Positions 52,160 to 60,160 of a DNA stretch of 64,000 nucleotides are shown here, piece by piece. This DNA comes from Nitrospirae bacterium MYbin3 (GTDB lineage Bacteria; Nitrospirota; Thermodesulfovibrionia; Thermodesulfovibrionales; Dissulfurispiraceae): assembly GCA_002753335.1 (NCBI GenBank), contig PEAD01000008.1, forward strand, positions 1-64,000, in the 5' to 3' direction. Within the stretch, counting starts at the first letter, position 1, and each line of letters starts with the position of its first letter. The notes under the pieces were generated by a model. It saw nothing but the letters and a program-made list of their open reading frames with translations. It had not been told where the DNA came from and did no database searches. The translations under genes and the position numbers were made by a program.

Positions 52160-53021
52160 ATCTTTTGCTTCGTATCTTTCGGTCGAACGTGGCTTGTCTT
52201 CAAACACGGTTCAGTCGTACAGCCTTGACCTGCATGGATTTGATGAGTTTCTTGTGCATAAAGGCAAAGATATTAAGTCGTTTACCAGAGAGGATATAAC
52301 CGACTATTTTGAGAAACTAAAAAAGGCCGGCCAATCGGCAGCAAGCATAGCACGGCTGCTGTCTTCGATAAAAAGCCTCTGCAGATTTTTAATTATAGAA
52401 CGCATGATATCCGAAGATCCGACCGAAATATTGAAAGCGCCTAAACATTGGGAGCGGCTTCCAAAGTCTTTGGATGTTTCGGTCATAAAAGAGCTGCTCG
52501 AAATGAAAATAGAGAACAAAACTTTTCTAAGAGACGCAGCAATGCTTGAGCTTCTTTATTCTTCCGGATTAAGGGCAAGCGAAATAATATCTTTAAAGGT
52601 ACAGGACCTTCATGTTGATGCAGGATTTATCAGAATCATGGGCAAAGGTTCTAAAGAGCGCGTGGTGCCTGTAAACCGGCGTGCTATAGAGAGAATAGCA
52701 ACATACATGACCGACTTAAGGCCGGAACTGCTTAAGAACAAGCAGTCCGCCTATATCTTCCTTTCTAACCGGGGTGCCCCGATGACACGGCAGCGCTTCT
52801 GGCAGGCGCTCAAGGTTTTCGGGACGGCAGCAGGCATTAAACTCTCGCCGCATATGGTGAGGCACTCATTTGCCACGCATCTTCTCGGAGGCGGAGCTGA
52901 CCTAAGGTCCGTGCAAAAAATGCTGGGGCATTCGGATATAGCCACAACCCAGATTTATACTAAAGTTTCACGCGACAGGGTAAAGGAAGTTTTTATCAAG
53001 CATCACCCTCGCGCCAAGTAA
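52146..53021 (+). CDS. xerD: Tyrosine recombinase XerC/XerD
   Basis: 291 aa. N-terminal SAM-like core-binding domain (SFASYLSVERGLSSNTVQSYSLDLHGF), then the catalytic domain with Arg in LLYSSGLRASEIISLKVQDL, Lys in GKGSKERVVP, His-x-x-Arg in HMVRHSFATHLL, His in MLGHSDIATTQIY and the nucleophilic Tyr in QIYTKV. It resolves chromosome dimers at dif with FtsK. The spacing favours XerD, but XerC versus XerD cannot be settled here. No phage genes are near, so it is likely the housekeeping enzyme. Confidence 0.93.
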   Translation: MDIVKSFASYLSVERGLSSNTVQSYSLDLHGFDEFLVHKGKDIKSFTREDITDYFEKLKKAGQSAASIARLLSSIKSLCRFLIIERMISEDPTEILKAPKHWERLPKSLDVSVIKELLEMKIENKTFLRDAAMLELLYSSGLRASEIISLKVQDLHVDAGFIRIMGKGSKERVVPVNRRAIERIATYMTDLRPELLKNKQSAYIFLSNRGAPMTRQRFWQALKVFGTAAGIKLSPHMVRHSFATHLLGGGADLRSVQKMLGHSDIATTQIYTKVSRDRVKEVFIKHHPRAK

Positions 53022-53047
53022 AAACAACAAACAGGGAGAACGATTAA

Positions 53048-54238
53048 ATGATACGAAAAGGTCTGATCGAAAAGTTTTTCGAAGCCGCAAGCATACAGCG
53101 CTGGAATGATCATGTGCGGCCGGTAGAGCTTACAGAACTTGATAAGCAGGCGCACAAAATGGTTATTGCGTATGTTGTGGCCAAGTTCGAGGAAACTGAA
53201 CGCGAAACTACGATCGACTGGATAAAGCTTATCGAAGGCGGCATCTTCGAGTTCCTGCACAGGGTTGTGCTCACAGATATAAAACCGCCGGTCTTTCACA
53301 AAATGATGGCCCAAAAAGGCAAAGAGCTGAACGCATGGATGCTTAAGCAGGTGGATGACGACATCAAGGGACTGCCGGCAGATTTCGCAGACAAATTCAG
53401 CGCATACCTTCTGAACCCTGATTATGCGAAACTCGAAAAGCGCATACTCAGGGCAGCCCATTATCTGGCCACCAACTGGGAGTTCAAAATAATCTATAAC
53501 ATAAACCCCTTTATTTACGGCATAGAAAAAACCAAAGAAGAGATAGAAAACCAGATAGAAGACCACTACGATCTTATCGGAGTTCAAAAGATTTCTCTCG
53601 GAAAAAAATCCTACGGCTTTATAGACCTCTGTGGACAGCTTAGGTTCCAGCAGCGATGGGCGCAGTCTCCAAGGATACCCAAGACCTCGGTGCTCGGACA
53701 TATGCTGATAGTTGCTATGCTGTCGTACCTCTGTTCAATAACGGTTAACGCCTGCCCCCAAAGAACCCGCAATAATTTCTTTGCAGCGCTTTTTCATGAC
53801 CTTCCGGAAGTGCTGACGCGTGACATCGTATCGCCGATAAAGGGTTCGGTCGAAGGTCTGCAGGACATAATAAAGGAGTACGAAAATATTCAGGTTGAGG
53901 AAAAACTCTTTCCTCTTCTGCCTCCTGCATGGCACGAAGAAATACGGTATTTTATTGAAGACGAATTTACCGGAAAGATCAAAGAAAATGGTGTGGTCAA
54001 AAAAAGTTCAAGCTCAAAAATAAACGCCAAATTCAACCATGATAATTTCTCGCCTGTTGACGGCGAACTGATAAGGGCCTGCGATGAGCTTGCCGCCTTT
54101 ATCGAGGCTTCGCTCTCGATCCAGCACGGCATAAAATCACATTACCTCGTTGACGGCAAACAGGCCCTTTTTGACAAATATAGGGCAAAAGAGATCGCAG
54201 GTATAGAGTTCGGCCCGATATTCGATTACTTCCACTGA
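53048..54238 (+). CDS. HD-domain hydrolase (YfbR-like)
   Basis: 396 aa. HD motif in NNFFAALFHDLPEVLTRDIVSPIK, preceded by a His in SVLGHMLIVA and followed by an Asp in IRACDELAAFIEA; these are the metal ligands of YfbR-type 5'-deoxynucleotidases. The N-terminal half (about 1-160) is helical and extra compared with the 200-aa YfbR. It could dephosphorylate dNMPs or act on another phosphomonoester. Gene order xerD-HD-lpxL on one strand; the next gene starts four bases after its stop. Confidence 0.85.
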   Translation: MIRKGLIEKFFEAASIQRWNDHVRPVELTELDKQAHKMVIAYVVAKFEETERETTIDWIKLIEGGIFEFLHRVVLTDIKPPVFHKMMAQKGKELNAWMLKQVDDDIKGLPADFADKFSAYLLNPDYAKLEKRILRAAHYLATNWEFKIIYNINPFIYGIEKTKEEIENQIEDHYDLIGVQKISLGKKSYGFIDLCGQLRFQQRWAQSPRIPKTSVLGHMLIVAMLSYLCSITVNACPQRTRNNFFAALFHDLPEVLTRDIVSPIKGSVEGLQDIIKEYENIQVEEKLFPLLPPAWHEEIRYFIEDEFTGKIKENGVVKKSSSSKINAKFNHDNFSPVDGELIRACDELAAFIEASLSIQHGIKSHYLVDGKQALFDKYRAKEIAGIEFGPIFDYFH

Positions 54239-54242
54239 CAAC

Positions 54243-55145
54243 ATGAAGCGCCTGTTTTGGCTTATTGAATTTGCTATACTGATCTTGCTCTCGCTGCCGT
54301 TTGCGTTGCTTCCAATGCGCATAGCCTTGAAAACCGGCGCGTTGCTGGGATCTTTTGTTTTCAACATCTGGACGAGCAGGCGCAAAATCGCTATAGAGAA
54401 CATACAAAAAACCATTGAACTGGGCGAAATCAAATCTTCTGATAAACCTGAGAAGATAGCCCTGGAATGTTTTAAGAATCTCGGCAGGTCGTTCATCGAA
54501 ATAATCAAGATTTATTACGGCTTCGGCAGTAACCTTGTTCAAGCAATCGAAATTAGAGGGCTCGAAAATTTCCTAAAGGCAAAAGAAAAAAACAAAGGCA
54601 TAATAATGATTACCGGACACTGCGGGAACTGGGAACTGTGCGCGCTGGCTATAAGCGCAAAAATCAGCGTTGCATCCGGAGTTGCGCGCAGGCAGAACAA
54701 CCCGTTCATGAACGCCGCAATAGAGAAGGTGAGGGCAGGATTTGGCAACAGCATAATATACAAACAGGGCGCGCTGAAAAGCATCCTCTCTGCGCTCAAG
54801 AAAAACAGCGTGGTTGGAATCTTGATAGATCAGGCTGTGGTAAGCGACGAAGGCTACATCATCGACTTCCTTGGACGCGGCGCGTGGGCCACTAAAATGC
54901 CTGCGCTTATAGCCCGAAAAACCGGCGCCCCTGTTCTGCCGGTTTTTATTAAAAGAGAGAACAGCGGACATCTGCTCACTGTTTGCCCCGAAATTGAGCT
55001 AAGTGCTCTTGAGGACAAAGAAGAGGCTCTGATTGCGGACACAAAACAGCTTATGCAGCCTATCGAAGAATATATCCGCCAGAACCCCTACGAATGGCTC
55101 TGGATTCACAGACGGTGGAAGAGAGTGCCCCCGTTGACTCAATAA
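54243..55145 (+). CDS. Lysophospholipid/lipid A acyltransferase (LpxL/HtrB family)
   Basis: 300 aa. One N-terminal membrane helix (FWLIEFAILILLSLPFALLPM), catalytic HX4D/E-type motif ITGHCGNWELCAL, then GILIDQAVVSDEGYIIDFLGRGAWATKMPALIARKTGAPVLPVF, ending IRQNPYEWLWIHRRWKRVP, the classical LpxL/LpxM end. It adds a secondary acyl chain to lipid A, supporting an LPS-bearing outer membrane. Alternative: a lysophosphatidic acid acyltransferase-like enzyme for another lipid. Confidence 0.92.
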   Translation: MKRLFWLIEFAILILLSLPFALLPMRIALKTGALLGSFVFNIWTSRRKIAIENIQKTIELGEIKSSDKPEKIALECFKNLGRSFIEIIKIYYGFGSNLVQAIEIRGLENFLKAKEKNKGIIMITGHCGNWELCALAISAKISVASGVARRQNNPFMNAAIEKVRAGFGNSIIYKQGALKSILSALKKNSVVGILIDQAVVSDEGYIIDFLGRGAWATKMPALIARKTGAPVLPVFIKRENSGHLLTVCPEIELSALEDKEEALIADTKQLMQPIEEYIRQNPYEWLWIHRRWKRVPPLTQ

Positions 55146-55149
55146 AAAG

Positions 55150-55177
55150 TTGCTTTTCTATTGTTTGCTGATATAAT
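55150..55177 (+). promoter_or_regulatory. Promoter of the receiver-domain gene
   Basis: TTGCTT (55150-55155), 16-base spacer, TATAAT (55172-55177), 41 bases before the start codon. A real leader with a CGGAG ribosome site follows, in contrast to the leaderless-type starts elsewhere. Confidence 0.6.
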
Positions 55178-55218
55178 TAAATTTACCTGATCATTTAATA
55201 TCAAACAACGGAGCCCCA

Positions 55219-55596
55219 ATGACATCCTCACAAAAAGAAAAATTAAAGGTTCTTTACGTTGAAGACGATGAGATAACCAAAGCGGCTGTCAGCATGTTCA
55301 TTTCCAGAGTGGCCGATGTTTATACCGCATCAAACGGAAAAGAAGGCTTCGATATGTTCATGCAGCACAGCCCTGATATAGTTGTAACCGATATTTCTAT
55401 GCCTGTGATGGACGGGAACAAGATGATAAGAATGATTATGCAGCATAACGAAAACACGCCTATTATAATCACCACAGCGTTTAACGATTCGGAGCATACG
55501 CTCTGCAAGTTTTACAGGATAGTTCCCAAGCCTTTTGATAAGGACGAGCTTATATCCGCTATTAGAGCGTGCGCTGAATATATAGGACAGGGGTAA
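55219..55596 (+). CDS. Single-domain response regulator
   Basis: 125 aa. Receiver only: KVLYVEDDEITKAAV (acidic pair), phospho-Asp in DIVVTDISMPVMDGNKM, Thr in IIITTAFND and the conserved Lys in IVPKPFDKDEL. No output domain. The segment after beta4 (SEHTLCKFYRIVPKPF) contains a Cys and an aromatic pair. It is convergent with the CBS-PAS-GGDEF protein, 12 bases apart, and its kinase is not identifiable; the hybrid kinase at 60-63 kb is a candidate by proximity only. Confidence 0.9.
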   Translation: MTSSQKEKLKVLYVEDDEITKAAVSMFISRVADVYTASNGKEGFDMFMQHSPDIVVTDISMPVMDGNKMIRMIMQHNENTPIIITTAFNDSEHTLCKFYRIVPKPFDKDELISAIRACAEYIGQG

Positions 55597-55608
55597 AGGC
55601 TGGACTTT

Positions 55609-58467
55609 TCAGGCTAGGCAGGTTTTGTTTTTCCCTGTTCTTTTTGCCTCATACAAAGCATTGTCCGCTTTAGAAATGAGAAGCTCCAAACTGTTTGCAT
55701 CTATCGCATACGTGGCGATTCCTGAACTTATCGTGATACAAACATTTTTTTCGGCCGAAACATGTATCGGCATTTCCTGAATAACAGCCCTTGTTCTCTC
55801 GGCCACCTCGAAAGCTGTGTTCTTGTCGGTATTCGGCAGCACCAGCATGAATTCTTCTCCGCCATATCTTACACCTATATCCGCTAGGCGTATATTTTTC
55901 AATATCGCTTCTGAAACCCCGTTTAAAGCAGAATCCCCTGCATCGTGGCCATAGGTATCGTTGAACTGTTTGAAATTGTCTATATCAAAAAGCACCAGAC
56001 TGAGCGGTTGTTCGTTTCTGTCAGAAAGCGCAAGCTGTTTCTCTATAAATGTTTCGAAATAGCGGCGGTTGTAAAGTCCGGTAAGAGGGTCTATAAGTGC
56101 AAGCTTTTTATTGAGCTCAAGAAGCCGCATGTTGTTGATTACAGGCGTCAGCAAAGAAATAAAACTTTCGATCATCTCGCTCGTGCGGTCGTCGAAAAAG
56201 TTTATGGCATTACTGTAAATATGCAGAATGCCGGATACTGCCCCCCCAATATTTATCACTGTGCAATAATAGCTCCCGCCTTTTTCGTTATCAGGTCTGT
56301 AAGGACATGCATATTCATTTTGAATGTTGTTCACCGCAAAGGTTCCTGAATATATAAGCGATTTGCATTTGTCGTTTCCGGGAAACCGATAATCGGGCGT
56401 GCCGTCAGCGCAGTATTTTATGACGTCTATGCTTGTGTTAAGCTCGGCATCGATGTTGGTCAGGTATATGCAGTCTATTCTTCTTTTACTGCTGCCAAGC
56501 TTCAAAAGGTAGTGCCTAAAAATATCATAGGTCTCATTTTCGGTCAGCGCCATAGTAATATCTTTTGAAAAGGAGGCTATCGCATGCTGCATATTCTGGG
56601 TGATTTTCATTGCGGTGATGTCGGTTATGAAGGCGAACGCGCCTTCAACCCTGCCTGCCGCATTTTTTTGGGGTGAAGCCGAAACTATCGTATAAACCCT
56701 CGATCCGTTTTTGTGCAGCAGCGTTATTTCATAGCTTTCGGATATGCCGTGTTTGCGTTTTTCCAGCGCTTCGAAAAAAATATGTTTGTCACTTTCAAGC
56801 GCAAGGTCATAGATGTTTTTGCCTATAAGTTCTTCCACCCTGTATCCGAGAAGAGCTGACAAGGAAGGGTTTATGCGTCTGATAATACCTTCTAGCCCCA
56901 CCTCCCAGTGGCCTTCACGGGCGGTATCGAGTATCTTCTGATATCTCCTTTCTAATGTGTACAACTCGGTGATGTCGGTAAGCACCATAACAACTTCCCT
57001 GATTTTGCCATCTGCGCCAAAAGAGGGCGTAGCTGTCAGTTTAAGCCAAATTATATTGCCGTCGGTTCTGCGAATCCCTGCTATCAGATTAGACACAGGA
57101 TTGCCTATCTTAAAGACCCACGAAACCGGATGCGCCTCGCGGCCGAATGCATTTCCATCCTCATCTATAAAGATTATCTTTTTTGAATAATATGGCTCGT
57201 TGACCATATCTTCCCTCTTAAGTTCGAACATCTCGAGGGCAGAGAAGTTGATCTCTTTAACTATGTCGTCGCTGCCCACAACAAGAAGCCCTTCAGAAAG
57301 GGTTTTTAGAATATTTTCGAGACGGTTTCTCTCATTCTTAAGCGATTCGCTCTCGGCAAATCTGTCTGTGATATCTTTGAATAGACCGCTTGCGATCAAG
57401 CCGCTTATTCTAAAAGAGCCCTCGATAATTTTGCCTTTCACTTCGAATATGAAGCTGACCACACCTTCTTTGCCCACAGCCTTCCTTATAAAATCTCCCC
57501 ATTGCTCAGGCTTCGTGAGCAGGGACGATATATCGGTCCCTATAAGAGAATCAGGACTGATAAAGCCAAGCTCCACCGCCCCGTGCTTATTAACCCAGAG
57601 TATTCTCCCTTCGTCGTTCAGTTCAAGCTCCATAAACCCGGTCTGAAGTATATCGAGTGATTCCTTGAACCGCTGCGCCTGATCCCTGATCCCTTTTGCT
57701 ATGCTCTCATGAAGCATGTTCACGATGTCTGTCTGGGTTACCAAACCCTTGAGCTGCTGTCTGGAATCTATAACTACGAGATGCCGGATCTTTCGCTCAT
57801 TCATGATTTTGAGCGCATCGTAAAGAATAGTGTCTGTGCTTACATAGGCAATGTTTCTGGAGCAGACATCCCTTACGGGTGTTTCGGGCGGCGTTTGCTT
57901 ATACAGATGCCGGACCACGTCTCGTTCTGTAAATATGCCCTTTATCGCAGCTCCGGTTACAACTATAACGCAGCTCTTTCTTTCTTCGGCTATCTTTTCT
58001 ATGGTTGTTTTGAGGCTGGTGTCTGGCGATACGCTCAACACCTCTTTGCTCATTATGGCCTCGACTGTTGTGTGGACCTTGAAAAGTTCTTCATCAAGTT
58101 TTTTTAGTATGTCGGTTTGTGTAACTATTCCCTTCAGCTTGCCAGCCTTGTCGGTCACAACAAGCCTTCTTATGCGGTTTCTCTCCATCATGTCGAGCGC
58201 CACACTGATATCAGCGTTCTCATATACAGTAACCGGATTGGGAGACATCACTGCCGAAACAGGAATCGATGTAGCGTCAATGCCGGTGTTGGATGCGCGG
58301 GCAATGTCGCGCTCGGTGAGAATGCCTACAGGTATGGCTTCGTGAGTGATGATTATGCTGCTTATACTGTTGGACGCAAGCATCGCGATAGCATCGCCAA
58401 GCTTTGCATCTTTTGTGAGAGAAAATACATTGGATGTCGTAAGCTCATAAATCCTGCGATTCGACAC
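55609..58467 (-). CDS. Four-CBS, PAS, GAF and GGDEF diguanylate cyclase
   Basis: 952 aa, GTG start after GGAG. Two Bateman modules first (four CBS motifs, residues about 8-255: EAIPVGILTERDIARASN, GKLKGIVTQTDILKKL, AAIKGIFTERDVVRHLY, QQLKGLVTQTDIVNML), then three PAS domains (about 270-640), a cysteine-rich GAF (about 645-780: CKSLIYSGTF, CPYRPDNEKGGSYYC), and GGDEF (about 790-952) with RYGGEEFMLVLP and the inhibitory I-site RLAD. No membrane segment. It should make c-di-GMP in response to adenylate-type nucleotides and a cytosolic ligand. The opposite activity, HD-GYP, lies 6 kb away. Confidence 0.93.
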   Translation of the reverse strand: MSNRRIYELTTSNVFSLTKDAKLGDAIAMLASNSISSIIITHEAIPVGILTERDIARASNTGIDATSIPVSAVMSPNPVTVYENADISVALDMMERNRIRRLVVTDKAGKLKGIVTQTDILKKLDEELFKVHTTVEAIMSKEVLSVSPDTSLKTTIEKIAEERKSCVIVVTGAAIKGIFTERDVVRHLYKQTPPETPVRDVCSRNIAYVSTDTILYDALKIMNERKIRHLVVIDSRQQLKGLVTQTDIVNMLHESIAKGIRDQAQRFKESLDILQTGFMELELNDEGRILWVNKHGAVELGFISPDSLIGTDISSLLTKPEQWGDFIRKAVGKEGVVSFIFEVKGKIIEGSFRISGLIASGLFKDITDRFAESESLKNERNRLENILKTLSEGLLVVGSDDIVKEINFSALEMFELKREDMVNEPYYSKKIIFIDEDGNAFGREAHPVSWVFKIGNPVSNLIAGIRRTDGNIIWLKLTATPSFGADGKIREVVMVLTDITELYTLERRYQKILDTAREGHWEVGLEGIIRRINPSLSALLGYRVEELIGKNIYDLALESDKHIFFEALEKRKHGISESYEITLLHKNGSRVYTIVSASPQKNAAGRVEGAFAFITDITAMKITQNMQHAIASFSKDITMALTENETYDIFRHYLLKLGSSKRRIDCIYLTNIDAELNTSIDVIKYCADGTPDYRFPGNDKCKSLIYSGTFAVNNIQNEYACPYRPDNEKGGSYYCTVINIGGAVSGILHIYSNAINFFDDRTSEMIESFISLLTPVINNMRLLELNKKLALIDPLTGLYNRRYFETFIEKQLALSDRNEQPLSLVLFDIDNFKQFNDTYGHDAGDSALNGVSEAILKNIRLADIGVRYGGEEFMLVLPNTDKNTAFEVAERTRAVIQEMPIHVSAEKNVCITISSGIATYAIDANSLELLISKADNALYEAKRTGKNKTCLA

Positions 58468-58494
58468 TGTTTTCTCCGTATAGCGGCGTTTTGT

Positions 58495-59088
58495 TTAAAC
58501 CAGCTGCAAAAGCTTCTTTAACGAAGCATCTTCTATGTCCCGGTGCAGGCTGTTTCCGTGCGCATCCATCGTGACCACCGCAGGAAAACTTTCAACATCA
58601 ATCTCCCACATGGCTTCGGGTTCTCCGAACTCTTCGATTCTCCAACCCTTATTGACCTTTTTTATCCGGTCGGCAAGATAGGCTGCTGCTCCGCTTGCTG
58701 CCTGCAGATAAACGCAGCCATGCTCTTTGAGGGCGGCCGATGTGCTCGGCCCCATGCCGCCTTTGCCAAGGATGCCTCTGATACCGTAAAGCTTTATGAC
58801 ATCAGCAGCGTACATATCAACCCTCATGCTTGTCGTAGGGCCGGCCGCAATAAGCTTGTAGCCTTCGTCAGTTTTCCTTATTATGGGGCCACAGTGGTAT
58901 ATGATTCCGCCATCGAGACGGAACGGGATTTCTGATGCAGATGGCTTTTCGTTGCAGAGCATTTTGTGGACCTTGTCCCTGCCTGTAAGAATGCTGCCGT
59001 CCATCAGTACAAGGTCGCCGACTTTCAGTCCCAGTACATCATCTTTTGTGAGCGGCGTTCTGAATCTTTTTGCGCTGCCATTTACCAT
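58495..59088 (-). CDS. Class I fumarate hydratase, beta (C-terminal) subunit
   Basis: 197 aa from the ATG at 59088 (MVNGSAKRFRTPLTKDDV); the longer reading overlaps more of the alpha gene. Motifs LKVGDLVLMDGSILTGRDKVHKML, GGIIYHCGPIIRK, AAGPTTSMRVDMYAADVIKLYGIRGILGKGGMG are those of Fe-S hydro-lyase beta domains. With the alpha subunit it forms an oxygen-sensitive [4Fe-4S] fumarase (or related tartrate dehydratase), interconverting fumarate and malate. Its ATG overlaps the alpha stop (ATGGTAA). Confidence 0.93.
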   Translation of the reverse strand: MVNGSAKRFRTPLTKDDVLGLKVGDLVLMDGSILTGRDKVHKMLCNEKPSASEIPFRLDGGIIYHCGPIIRKTDEGYKLIAAGPTTSMRVDMYAADVIKLYGIRGILGKGGMGPSTSAALKEHGCVYLQAASGAAAYLADRIKKVNKGWRIEEFGEPEAMWEIDVESFPAVVTMDAHGNSLHRDIEDASLKKLLQLV

Positions 59089-59942
59089 ACAAACCGTCCT
59101 CTTCTGTTTGCCCAACAAGCAAATGATACATCCACAAAATAAGATGCAGGATGCCTGTGAGCCGCCGCGACCTTGACGCCTATTGTGGTGGTCTTTCCGC
59201 CGAGCCCGGCAGTGCCGATGCCAAGGTTGTTTATGTCATCGAACAGCTTCTTTTCGAATGCCGCAATCTCGGGAATGGGGCTGACATCATTGAGCTTTCT
59301 TAAAAGCTGTTTTTTTGATAATGCGGTCACCTGATCTTTGGCTCCGCCTATCGCCACGGTTACGGTATAAGGCGGGCAGCCTCTGCCCTGAGATTTAAAC
59401 ACAGCATCCAGCACGCATTTCCTTACCCCTTCAAGATCGCGTTCAACCTTTATGCTCTGGCCTCCTGTATCAAGAGTGCCGGGCAGTTTGTATATCTGCC
59501 CTATGTTTTCGCTGCCGCCGCCCTTCAGCATAAGATCGATTGTAAGGGCCTGATCCGGAGTTGATTCGATATGTATAACAGGAAAAAGTTCGCCTGTGTT
59601 GTCGCCCGAATTCTTTTCTGTAACTGTATCAACCGCATTGGCACGCAGCGGAATCTTTTGCGTTGCAAGGCGTGTGGCCTCAACAATAACCTTCCTTAAA
59701 AGTTCATGGCTTAAGCCCACCGGCACCTTAGCATAAAATACCGGAAAGCCTGTGTCCTGACATATCGGCACCGCAGAGTTTCTGGCTATCGAGATGTTTT
59801 CGAGAATTATCTCAAGACTGTTTTTGGCAAGAGGCTCTGTCTCCTCCTGCAGCGCTTTTTTAAGAGCATCCTCAACATCACGTGGTATGGATGTGGCCAC
59901 CTTCTTGTAAAGCTCGACTATCCCGTCACGAAGCTTAAGCAA
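59082..59942 (-). CDS. Class I fumarate hydratase, alpha (N-terminal) subunit
   Basis: 286 aa, TTG start after GGAGG. The cluster-binding cysteines fit the family: PICQDTGFPVF, VRKCVLDAVFKSQGRGCPPYTV; plus AIGGAKDQVTALSKKQLLRK and GTAGLGGKTTTIGVKVAAAHRHPASYFVDV. Two-subunit fumarases are frequent in anaerobes and archaea. Tartrate dehydratase is the main alternative; the neighbours do not decide. The 218 bases upstream (59943-60160) hold no gene and no motif I recognise. Confidence 0.93.
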   Translation of the reverse strand: MLKLRDGIVELYKKVATSIPRDVEDALKKALQEETEPLAKNSLEIILENISIARNSAVPICQDTGFPVFYAKVPVGLSHELLRKVIVEATRLATQKIPLRANAVDTVTEKNSGDNTGELFPVIHIESTPDQALTIDLMLKGGGSENIGQIYKLPGTLDTGGQSIKVERDLEGVRKCVLDAVFKSQGRGCPPYTVTVAIGGAKDQVTALSKKQLLRKLNDVSPIPEIAAFEKKLFDDINNLGIGTAGLGGKTTTIGVKVAAAHRHPASYFVDVSFACWANRRGRFVW

Positions 59943-60160
59943 ATCAACGCCTCCGGCTTGTTAGTGTGTTATAGAAAGTATAGCATTTTCGGGCTGCGGG
60001 TTTTTATAAATGACCGGGTTTGAAAGGAACGAAACATTACGAAACCGCTTTTTTGAGGAAATCGGAGCGGAGAATAAGAGTTTTGGTATCGGCTTCTTGG
60101 ATAAGGCTACAACGGACCAAAGGCCATAACGGTTAGTTGTAAATATAATTTTATCGAATA
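59943..60160. other. 218-base intergenic region
   Basis: Between the fumarase alpha start and the hybrid kinase stop. It contains no open frame of note, no tRNA fold and no copy of the dispersed repeat. The fumarase promoter should lie here but I cannot place a convincing -10/-35 pair. Confidence 0.4.

Noticed and set aside
52146-53021. Phage or integrative-element integrase
   Set aside because: The protein has housekeeping XerC/D length and motifs, and there are no phage genes or tRNA attachment site nearby.
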